From the NCBI GenBank assembly GCA_009930275.1, contig RZYP01000131.1, positions 1 through 5,657 on the forward strand: a stretch of 5,657 nucleotides of DNA, read 5' to 3'. Positions 1 through 4,907 of this stretch are shown here, one piece after another. Below the pieces are notes generated by a model. It did not search any database. It was not told the DNA's origin and saw only the letters and a program-made list of their open reading frames with translations. A program made the position numbers and the translations under genes. Every line of letters begins with the position of its first letter. Within the stretch, counting starts at the first letter, position 1. The DNA is from Negativicutes bacterium (lineage in GTDB: Bacteria > Bacillota_C > Negativicutes > Acidaminococcales > Acidaminococcaceae).

Positions 1-435
1 CCTGGGCGTTCCTGTCTGGCAATTCGCGAAAACGAAATTGCGGCAGAAACCATGGGTATTGATACAACCAAGTACAAAGTAATGGCTTTCACCATCGGTG
101 CTGCGTTTGCAGGTACTGCCGGCGTATTGTTTTCCCATTACTTCTATATCGCTCATCCGGCATCTTTTACGTTCATGCGCTCTTTCGATATTCTGACCAT
201 GGTAGTTCTTGGCGGCTTGGGCAGCATGAGCGGTGCAATTACCGGTGCAGTTCTTCTGACCGCTATTTCTGCCTTCCTGGCAGAGTACCCTGAGTGGCGT
301 ATGGTAATATATTCTCTTACTCTTATTGTATTGATGCTTTACCGTCCGCAAGGCTTGTTCGGCAATAAAGAACTTAGCCTCAAAATGTTTAAGTTAGGAG
401 GCGATAAGAGTGGAAGAGCTGCTGAAGGTAAATGA
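1..435 (+). CDS. livM: Branched-chain amino acid ABC transporter permease LivM (C-terminal part, 5' end outside window)
   Basis: Inner-membrane permease of the high-affinity Leu/Ile/Val importer. It would pair with LivH to form the channel, powered by LivG and LivF. The reading frame is open from base 1 and gives 144 residues, roughly the C-terminal half of a family that is usually about 300 residues or more. The first residues carry the cytoplasmic EAA-like coupling loop (AIRENEIAAETMGI), which docks on the ATPases. Three hydrophobic segments follow, at about residues 26-46, 62-93 (probably one long or re-entrant segment, with the conserved VVLGGLGSMSGAITGA) and 98-114, then the family ending YRPQGLFG. 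The internal ATG at base 52 is not the true start, because homology continues upstream of it. The last 26 nt overlap livG, and the livG ribosome site lies inside livM. Family assignment is firm; amino-acid specificity is inferred from the family. Confidence 0.95.
   Translation, partial: PGRSCLAIRENEIAAETMGIDTTKYKVMAFTIGAAFAGTAGVLFSHYFYIAHPASFTFMRSFDILTMVVLGGLGSMSGAITGAVLLTAISAFLAEYPEWRMVIYSLTLIVLMLYRPQGLFGNKELSLKMFKLGGDKSGRAAEGK
396..401 (+). promoter_or_regulatory. Ribosome binding site of livG, inside livM
   Basis: A perfect AGGAGG lies 8 nt before the GTG at 410 and within the livM reading frame. It fixes the livG start at a GTG and suggests translational coupling with livM. Confidence 0.8.
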
Positions 436-1180
436 TGTATCTATGGTTTTTGGAGGACTAAGAGCCGTTTCCAACTTCTCCATGGAGATTAATAAAGGTG
501 AATTAATCGGTCTTATCGGACCGAACGGTGCTGGCAAAACAACGGCATTTAACATGCTGACAGGCGTTTATGAGCCAACTGAAGGTACAATTACATTTGA
601 AGGCAATCTGGTCAACGGGAAAAAACCATATCAGGTTACAGCTATGGGTATGGCGCGTACTTTCCAAAATATCAGGTTGTTTTCCGAGTTGTCCGTTATA
701 GATAATGTTAAAATTGCCTACAATATGCATGTAAAATATTCTTTACCGGAAGCAATCTGGCGTTTTGGCAGGTATTTTAACGAAGAAGAAGAAATAACTA
801 ATAAAGCGATGTCACTCCTCAAAATTTTCAAGCTCGACGGCAAAGCAAACGAGCAAGCAAAAAATCTTCCTTATGGCGAACAGCGCCGTCTGGAAATTGC
901 CCGTGCTATGGCCACACAGCCTAAACTTTTGCTTCTGGATGAACCGGCAGCCGGTATGAATCCTCAGGAAACGCACGAGTTGATGGAAATGATCAGATGG
1001 ATCCGTGATGAATTCAACCTCAGCATACTTCTAATCGAGCATGATATGAGTCTGGTCATGAATGTCTGCGAAAGAATTTATGTTCTTGAGTATGGCTTCT
1101 GTATAGCGAACGGACTGCCTGAAGAAATTAAAAACAACAAACGCGTTATCGAGGCATATTTAGGCGAGGAGGTATCATAA
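410..1180 (+). CDS. livG: Branched-chain amino acid ABC transporter ATP-binding protein LivG
   Basis: One of the two cytoplasmic ATPases that energise the LivHM permease. The protein has 256 residues, the usual LivG length. Visible motifs are Walker A GPNGAGKTT (37-45), Q-loop Gln86 in ARTFQNIRLF, the signature LPYGEQRR (153-160, with the LivG-type YGEQ in place of SGGQ), Walker B LLLLDEP (173-179) and the switch His211 in IEHDM. The stretch at about 100-130 (NMHVKY to NEEEEI) is the insertion typical of LivG and absent from LivF. The start is GTG, 8 nt after AGGAGG. The gene overlaps the end of livM by 26 nt and shares its last base with the start of livF, so it belongs to one operon. No motif residue is missing. 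Confidence 0.97.
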   Translation: MEELLKVNDVSMVFGGLRAVSNFSMEINKGELIGLIGPNGAGKTTAFNMLTGVYEPTEGTITFEGNLVNGKKPYQVTAMGMARTFQNIRLFSELSVIDNVKIAYNMHVKYSLPEAIWRFGRYFNEEEEITNKAMSLLKIFKLDGKANEQAKNLPYGEQRRLEIARAMATQPKLLLLDEPAAGMNPQETHELMEMIRWIRDEFNLSILLIEHDMSLVMNVCERIYVLEYGFCIANGLPEEIKNNKRVIEAYLGEEVS

Positions 1181-1884
1181 TGCTAAAAGTCGATAATATT
1201 GATGTTTATTATGGTGCTATTCACGCCATTAAAGGAATAAGCATACAAGTTGCCAAAGGCGAAATCGTCACATTGGTCGGGTCCAACGGGGCAGGCAAAT
1301 CTACGACTTTGCGCACTATTTCCGGTTTGTTGAAACCGAAAAATGGTACAATATTGTTTGAAGATAATCATATTGAAGGTACCGCCGCACATAAGATTGT
1401 CGGCATGGGTCTCTGTCAGGTGCCGGAAGGCCGTCGCGTCTTTGCGAATATGACCGTCATGGAAAACCTGGAGCTCGGAGCATACTTGCGTAACGACAAA
1501 GATGAAATTGCCAAGGATATGGAAGATGTCTTTAAAAAGTTCCCGCGTTTGCTGGAAAGAAAAGATCAGGTTTCCGGAACACTATCCGGCGGCGAGCAGC
1601 AAATGCTGGCTATGGGCCGCGCCTTGATGAGTCGTCCGCGTCTTTTGCTTCTGGATGAACCTTCCATGGGTCTGGCGCCACTTCTGGTTAAGGAAATTTT
1701 CCACATTATTCAAGAAATTAACGCCAGCGGCACTACAATCCTGCTGGTAGAACAGAACGCTAACATGGCATTGTCCATCGCAGATAAAGCTTATGTTTTA
1801 GAAACAGGTCGTATTGCCTTGGCCGGTACTGCCAAAGAACTGGCCAGCAGTGAAGCGGTTCGCAAGGCTTATTTAGGTGGTTAA
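1180..1884 (+). CDS. livF: Branched-chain amino acid ABC transporter ATP-binding protein LivF
   Basis: Second ATPase of the branched-chain amino acid importer, expected to form a heterodimer with LivG under the LivHM permease. It has 234 residues, normal for LivF. Motifs are Walker A GSNGAGKST (34-42), Q-loop Gln80 in the diagnostic CQVPEGRRVF block, signature LSGGEQQ (135-141) and Walker B LLLLDEPSMGL (155-165). After Walker B the protein reads LLVEQNA, with Gln192 where most ABC ATPases have the switch histidine. This is a known LivF trait, not damage. The ATG overlaps the livG stop in TAATG, and AGGAGG at 1167-1172 lies 7 nt upstream. The protein ends in AYLGG, the common LivF C-terminus. 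Confidence 0.97.
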   Translation: MLKVDNIDVYYGAIHAIKGISIQVAKGEIVTLVGSNGAGKSTTLRTISGLLKPKNGTILFEDNHIEGTAAHKIVGMGLCQVPEGRRVFANMTVMENLELGAYLRNDKDEIAKDMEDVFKKFPRLLERKDQVSGTLSGGEQQMLAMGRALMSRPRLLLLDEPSMGLAPLLVKEIFHIIQEINASGTTILLVEQNANMALSIADKAYVLETGRIALAGTAKELASSEAVRKAYLGG

Positions 1885-1896
1885 ACTAATCACAAA

Positions 1897-1901
1897 GGGA
1901 G
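1897..1901 (+). promoter_or_regulatory. Ribosome binding site deciding the start of the CBS-ACT gene
   Basis: GGGAG within AAAGGGAGAG is 10 nt before the ATG at 1912 but only 1 nt before an in-frame GTG at 1903. The spacing rules out the GTG and supports the ATG. Confidence 0.65.
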
Positions 1902-1911
1902 AGTGGTTTTA

Positions 1912-2571
1912 ATGATCGTAAGAGAATTAATGACACCCAATGTAATTACTACTGAGGAAGACAAGACAATTTTGGAAGTGCGCGAATTAATGCGCACCAA
2001 GAACATCAGAAGACTGCCGGTTGTTGACGATATTCGCAGGATCAAAGGCATTATCACTGATGGTGATGTTGGCCGCAGCGAACCATCCGATGCCACTACG
2101 TTGTCAAAATTTGAAGCAAATTACCTTCTTTCTAAATTAAGGGTCAGAGACGTGATGACGAAAACTGTTATCACCGTCAACGATACTTCCGAAATTGAAG
2201 AGGTAGCTTATCAGCTTTACACCAAAAAAATCGGTGCTCTGCCAGTGGTAGATGTTGACAACAAGCTATGCGGCATTATTACCGATAGCGACATATTTAA
2301 AGCATTTGTTGATATTATGGGGTTTGCCAAGACTTCTACCAAAATTACTGTAGATGCTACAGACAAGGTAGGCGTCCTTGCCGATATAGCTAATATTTTC
2401 AAGCAACGCGGCATTAACATTATTTCCGCCGTAACGCGCTCTAAAGGACCGGACAGTGCAGAAATTATGATTCGCGCAGATTTGACCCATGGTTTGGATG
2501 TTATTGAAGAAATCAGACAAGCCGGTTATACCATTAAAGATATCAGTACCGTTAAAGCAAACGGTAAGTGA
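1912..2571 (+). CDS. CBS-domain pair plus ACT-domain protein (AcuB-like), putative sensor of the liv operon
   Basis: The protein has 219 residues with three recognisable domains. CBS1 is at about 1-55 (VRELMTPNVIT, then RRLPVVDD and GIITDGDV). CBS2 is at about 78-135 (VRDVMTKTVITV, IGALPVVD, GIITDSDI). An ACT domain is at about 146-215 (DATDKVGVLADIANIF, then GINIISAV). CBS pairs usually bind adenosine nucleotides and ACT domains often bind amino acids. This layout is that of AcuB-type proteins, whose biochemical role is poorly defined. It follows livF after 27 nt with no terminator or promoter between, so it is probably co-transcribed with the importer. A role in sensing branched-chain amino acids or energy state is my inference. 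There is no DNA-binding or catalytic domain, so it would act through a partner. The start is the ATG at 1912, chosen by ribosome-site spacing; a GTG three codons earlier is less likely. Confidence 0.9.
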   Translation: MIVRELMTPNVITTEEDKTILEVRELMRTKNIRRLPVVDDIRRIKGIITDGDVGRSEPSDATTLSKFEANYLLSKLRVRDVMTKTVITVNDTSEIEEVAYQLYTKKIGALPVVDVDNKLCGIITDSDIFKAFVDIMGFAKTSTKITVDATDKVGVLADIANIFKQRGINIISAVTRSKGPDSAEIMIRADLTHGLDVIEEIRQAGYTIKDISTVKANGK

Positions 2572-2578
2572 GTATTAT

Positions 2579-2788
2579 ATGGATAAAGCTCAATATTCTG
2601 TTGGCGATGTAGTTCGCATGAAAAAGGCCCACCCCTGTGGTTCCTACGAATGGGTTATTACCCGCACCGGCATTGACTTTGGCTTAAAATGCCGCGGTTG
2701 CGGCAGATTCGTCATGATTCCGCGTCCTAAGTTTGAAAAAGGCGTAAAATGTATTCTGGAATCTGATAACCCCGAACATTTGCTTTAA
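2579..2788 (+). CDS. DUF951 family small protein with four cysteines
   Basis: A 69-residue basic protein of the DUF951 family, function unknown. It shows the family blocks VGDVVRMKKAHPCG (8-21), EWVITRTGIDFGLKCRGCGR (24-43) and VMIPRPKFEK (45-54). Cys20 in the HPCG motif and the Cys38-x2-Cys41 pair could form a zinc or nucleic-acid-binding site, as in small zinc-ribbon proteins; this is inferred from spacing only. Cys58 is a further cysteine outside the conserved blocks. It starts 7 nt after the CBS-ACT stop. The site before it (AAGTGAG, 2566-2572) is weak and overlaps that stop, so translation is probably coupled. An in-frame upstream extension to 2489 lies inside the CBS-ACT gene and is not homologous to the family. 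From memory, DUF951 genes often sit beside ychF in Firmicutes (yyzM near yyaF in Bacillus subtilis). Here ychF is one gene further on. Confidence 0.9.
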   Translation: MDKAQYSVGDVVRMKKAHPCGSYEWVITRTGIDFGLKCRGCGRFVMIPRPKFEKGVKCILESDNPEHLL

Positions 2789-2820
2789 GTTTTCTACTGT
2801 TTTTCAATTTGCCCTGCCTG

Positions 2821-2871
2821 AACCCCGGGATATGGTCCTCTGAACAAGGCCGTTGATCGGGGTTATTTTTT
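2821..2871 (+). terminator. Probable intrinsic terminator of the liv-CBS/ACT-DUF951 operon
   Basis: AACCCCG (2821-2827) pairs with CGGGGTT (2858-2864), and a run of six T follows at 2866-2871. The 30-nt loop is long for a terminator but can hold an inner GGTC/GGCC helix (2834-2837 with 2848-2851, one G-T pair). It lies 32 nt after the DUF951 stop and before the acetyltransferase gene, where an operon end is expected. Loop size keeps confidence moderate. Confidence 0.7.
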
Positions 2872-2898
2872 ATTATGCAAAATTTTGTAAGAGATAGT

Positions 2899-2903
2899 GG
2901 GGG
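2899..2903 (+). promoter_or_regulatory. Ribosome binding site deciding the acetyltransferase start
   Basis: GGGGG in AGTGGGGGT is 7 nt before the ATG at 2911. The earlier in-frame ATG at 2875 sits directly after the terminator T-run and has no such site, so 2911 is preferred. Confidence 0.6.
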
Positions 2904-2910
2904 TATCAAT

Positions 2911-3411
2911 ATGATTCGTGGCGTAAGACTGGAAGATGCACGAAGAATTTCGGAAATTTACAGTTGGTATGTGGGCAATACAACCATTACCTACGAGATT
3001 ACTCTGCCGGATGAAGCAGAAATGTTGAGAAGAATTAAAGAGGTTACAACCAACTATCCTTGGCTGGTATATGAAGAGGAGGGACAGATTATCGGTTACG
3101 CCTATGCCGGACGTTTCAGAGAGAGGGAAGCATTCTGGCCATCTGTGGAATTGTCGGCCTACTTTGACAAAAATCATTGCGGCGGTGGCCGCGGCATGAA
3201 AATAATGAAGGCTCTCCTTGCTGAACTCGAGAAGTATGATTGCTATACCGCGTTGGCCTGCATCAGCTACGGCAATGAGGCCAGTCAGAAGCTTTGCGAA
3301 AAATTGGGCTTTGAATTTGTCGGCGTTACACGCAATGTCGGATATAAATTTGGCCAGTGGCTTGATCTGGCTTTTTATACTCTGCAATTGAAAGAGTACA
3401 AAGATATCTGA
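2911..3411 (+). CDS. GNAT family N-acetyltransferase, phosphinothricin / methionine-sulfone acetyltransferase type
   Basis: Predicted cytosolic acetyl-CoA-dependent N-acetyltransferase of 166 residues, the normal size for this subfamily. Family blocks are AYAGRFREREAFWPSVELSAY (64-84), NEASQKLCEKLGFEFVG (122-138) and VGYKFGQWLDLAFY (143-156). Proteins of this type acetylate phosphinothricin, methionine sulfoximine or methionine sulfone, and in genomes without such toxins may detoxify oxidised methionine analogues. The actual substrate cannot be read from sequence. The acetyl-CoA P-loop, normally Arg/Gln-x-x-Gly-x-Gly, reads Cys90-Gly-Gly-Gly93-Arg-Gly95: both glycines are kept but the first basic or amide residue is replaced. 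The start at 2911 is set by the ribosome site and by alignment of the first strand (MIRGVRLEDARRISEIY). The gene lies between a terminator and an AT-rich gap, so it is probably a single-gene unit. I see no convincing promoter. Confidence 0.9.
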   Translation: MIRGVRLEDARRISEIYSWYVGNTTITYEITLPDEAEMLRRIKEVTTNYPWLVYEEEGQIIGYAYAGRFREREAFWPSVELSAYFDKNHCGGGRGMKIMKALLAELEKYDCYTALACISYGNEASQKLCEKLGFEFVGVTRNVGYKFGQWLDLAFYTLQLKEYKDI

Positions 3412-3419
3412 ATGTTTGG

Positions 3420-3435
3420 TATTTCCCGGGAAATA
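3420..3435. repeat. 16-bp perfect palindrome downstream of the acetyltransferase
   Basis: TATTTCCCGGGAAATA reads the same on both strands and starts 9 nt after the acetyltransferase stop. As RNA it gives at most a 6-bp stem with a CCGG loop and no T-run follows, so it is a poor terminator. A protein-binding site is possible but nothing identifies the protein. Confidence 0.5.
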
Positions 3436-3460
3436 TGGGAATGTGTCGAATGCGAAAATA

Positions 3461-3569
3461 TAGGCAAGGGCTAAAGAAGTGACGGGCTTGCTGCACATCA
3501 GCGACCGACTGCTTGCAGGTGAATTGTCGCGTGTGGAAGCAGCCAGAGGAACTCTTTAACCCTTGCCTA
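3461..3569 (+). ncRNA. Inverted-repeat element able to fold as a long rod; candidate structured RNA or MITE-like repeat
   Basis: TAGGCAAGGG (3461-3470) pairs perfectly with CCCTTGCCTA (3560-3569). After one C-A mismatch, TAAAGA (3472-3477) pairs with TCTTTA (3553-3558). An unpaired bubble follows (3478-3489 against 3544-3552), then an inner arm: GCTGC (3490-3494) with GCAGC (3539-3543), ACAT (3495-3498) with GTGT (3531-3534, one T-G pair), and GCGAC (3501-3505) with GTCGC (3526-3530), closed by a 20-nt loop that contains CTGCTTGCAG. Bases 3481-3550 are 60% GC (42 of 70), far above the AT-rich sequence on each side. The rod-bubble-rod layout resembles 6S RNA, but the element is much shorter and I recognise no 6S, SRP or riboswitch consensus. 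No clear promoter or T-run is visible. Strand is a guess, because an inverted repeat folds from either. A MITE-like repeat, or a remnant coding piece (a 26-codon frame from GTG 3479 to TAA 3557), are alternatives. Confidence 0.4.
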
Positions 3570-3633
3570 ATATATAATTTTGAGGCAAAATCTCTTGTAA
3601 GTCATACAATGAAAAAGGCAAATGTTCCAAGTG

Positions 3634-3662
3634 TTGCACAATATCCTTCGATGAAGTAAAAT
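3634..3662 (+). promoter_or_regulatory. Possible sigma-A-type promoter of ychF
   Basis: TAAAAT at 3657-3662 matches the -10 consensus at five of six bases. Exactly 17 nt upstream is TTGCAC (3634-3639), which keeps only the TTG of the -35. A start near 3669 would give a short leader of about 27 nt. The surrounding sequence is very AT-rich, so a chance match is possible. Confidence 0.4.
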
Positions 3663-3681
3663 TATATATCAGATGATAATT

Positions 3682-3687
3682 AAGGAG
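3682..3687 (+). promoter_or_regulatory. Ribosome binding site deciding the ychF start
   Basis: AAGGAG is 8 nt before the GTG at 3696 and only 2 nt before the ATG at 3690. The spacing favours the GTG as the real start. Confidence 0.7.
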
Positions 3688-3695
3688 AGATGTTA

Positions 3696-4802
3696 GTGAG
3701 CACGAATTTAGAAGTAGGGATTGTTGGTTTGCCGAATGTTGGCAAGAGCACGCTGTTTAATGCTATTACCAAAGCCGGCGCGGAAGCAGCCAATTATCCG
3801 TTTTGTACTATAGAGCCGAATGTTGGTGTTGTTGACGTTCCCGACGCCCGTTTAAAAGTTTTGAGCGACATGGTCAAAGCTAAGAAAATAGTGCCGGCGG
3901 CAATGCGTTTTGTCGATATTGCCGGCTTGGTCAAGGGCGCTTCGACAGGCGAGGGACTCGGCAATAAATTCCTGGCCCATATCCGCGAAGTGGATGCCAT
4001 AGCACAGGTCGTACGCTGTTTCGAAGACGGCAATATTACCCATGTGGAAGGAACTATCGACCCGTTGCGCGATATCGAAATAATTAACACCGAGCTTTGC
4101 CTGGCGGATATGGATTCTGTGGAAAAACGTATCGACCGTTTGGGTAAGCTGCTGAAAACCGGCGACAAGAAAGTGCTTGTGGAGAGAGCGGTACTGGAAA
4201 AAGTACTGGCAGGCCTGAGTGAAGCCGTTCCGGCACGCAGACAAGGTTTGACCGATGATGAGAAAGAATTCCTCCAGGAATTGCATCTCTTAACGATGAA
4301 ACCGATCCTGTATATTACTAACGTGGCCGAAGACGAAGTGGCACATGCGGAAAAGAACCCTTATGTGCAATCCGTACAAAAATATGCTGAGGCTGAGGGC
4401 GCAGAAGCGATTGCCGTTTCCGCTAAAATGGAAGCAGAAATCGCCGAACTGCCGGAAGAGGAAGCCGGCGAATTTTTAGCGATGGCAGGTTTGGAAGAAC
4501 CGGGTTTGAACAGGATCATCAAAGCAGGCTTTAAACTATTGGGCTTGATGACTTATATTACAGCCGGTGAAATAGAAGTACGTGCCTGGACCATTGTGCG
4601 CGGTACTAAGGCTCCGCAGGCTGCGGGCAAGATTCACACCGATTTCGAGCGCGGCTTTATCAGAGCAGAAATAGTGTCCTTCAAAGATTTGGTTGAATGT
4701 GGTTCTAAAGCTGCTGCCCGCGAAAAGGGGCTTGTGCGTCTGGAAGGTAAAGATTACGTCATGCAGGATGGCGATGTTGTGGAATTCCGTTTCAATGTAT
4801 AA
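3696..4802 (+). CDS. ychF: Redox/ribosome-associated P-loop ATPase YchF (Obg family, OLA1 type)
   Basis: Cytosolic P-loop NTPase of the Obg family that, unlike its relatives, prefers ATP. It binds ribosomes and has been linked to translation and oxidative-stress responses. It has 368 residues, close to the usual 363-367. From the GTG start the motifs are G1 GLPNVGKST (11-19), the block NYPFCTIEPNVGVV (34-47), G3 DIAG (74-77) followed by Leu78 in place of a catalytic glutamine, and GASTGEGLGNKFL (81-93). In the G4 position NVAE (209-212) replaces the GTP-specific NKxD, the hallmark of ATP use. Residues 130-200 form the charged helical arm, and the TGS domain occupies about 281-366 (EVRAWTI, IHTDFERGFIRAE, YVMQDGDVVEFRF). 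All key residues are present. It appears to be transcribed alone, between an AT-rich leader and a strong terminator. Confidence 0.98.
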   Translation: MSTNLEVGIVGLPNVGKSTLFNAITKAGAEAANYPFCTIEPNVGVVDVPDARLKVLSDMVKAKKIVPAAMRFVDIAGLVKGASTGEGLGNKFLAHIREVDAIAQVVRCFEDGNITHVEGTIDPLRDIEIINTELCLADMDSVEKRIDRLGKLLKTGDKKVLVERAVLEKVLAGLSEAVPARRQGLTDDEKEFLQELHLLTMKPILYITNVAEDEVAHAEKNPYVQSVQKYAEAEGAEAIAVSAKMEAEIAELPEEEAGEFLAMAGLEEPGLNRIIKAGFKLLGLMTYITAGEIEVRAWTIVRGTKAPQAAGKIHTDFERGFIRAEIVSFKDLVECGSKAAAREKGLVRLEGKDYVMQDGDVVEFRFNV

Positions 4803-4807
4803 CGCAC

Positions 4808-4841
4808 AAGGTAGTGTGGCAAAAGCCGCACTACCTTTTTT
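4808..4841 (+). terminator. Strong intrinsic terminator after ychF
   Basis: AAGGTAGTGTGGC (4808-4820) pairs with GCCGCACTACCTT (4825-4837), 13 bp with a single T-G pair, around an AAAA loop. Six T follow or overlap at 4836-4841. It begins 6 nt after the ychF stop and separates ychF from the next gene. Confidence 0.95.
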
Positions 4842-4870
4842 ACTAAATTGCGTGCAATTTCGCGCAAATT

Positions 4871-4879
4871 TGTTATAAT
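4871..4879 (+). promoter_or_regulatory. Extended -10 promoter of the PHP phosphatase gene
   Basis: TGTTATAAT gives a perfect TATAAT (4874-4879) preceded by the TGn extension. No good -35 stands at 16-18 nt (the best nearby is TTGCGT at 4848-4853, 20 nt away), which fits an extended -10 promoter. Transcription would start near 4886, leaving a leader of about 22 nt. It lies just after the ychF terminator. Confidence 0.75.
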
Positions 4880-4907
4880 AAGGTATCGTCAAAGAGGAGA
4901 TATTAAA

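Noticed and set aside
2863..3498. Minus-strand 211-codon open frame opposite the acetyltransferase.
   Set aside because: It is a shadow of the GNAT gene: no recognisable domain, no ribosome site, and the + strand frame has clear family motifs.
3532..3545. GGAAGCAGCCA resembles the conserved 3' half of the bacterial SRP RNA apical region.
   Set aside because: The partner 5' strand with the CAGGTC-type loop and the GGAA tetraloop are missing, and the local bases pair differently. Treated as chance.
3479..3559. Short frame of 26 codons from GTG 3479 to TAA, with a protein-like composition (GLLHISDRLLAGELSRVEAA).
   Set aside because: It has no proper ribosome site, an in-frame stop lies just upstream at 3461, and it sits wholly inside the inverted-repeat structure. 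Kept only as an alternative explanation of that element.
3577..3609. Two small hairpins, ATTTTG-AGG-CAAAAT and TTGTA-AGTCA-TACAA, upstream of ychF.
   Set aside because: Stems of 5-6 bp, mostly A-T, in an AT-rich leader are expected by chance, and the first loop is only 3 nt.
4848..4870. Near-palindromes TTGCGTGCAA and TTTCGCGCAAA upstream of the PHP promoter, possible operator.
   Set aside because: Symmetry is imperfect and they are short in AT-rich sequence, with no known binding motif recognised. Not enough to call an operator.
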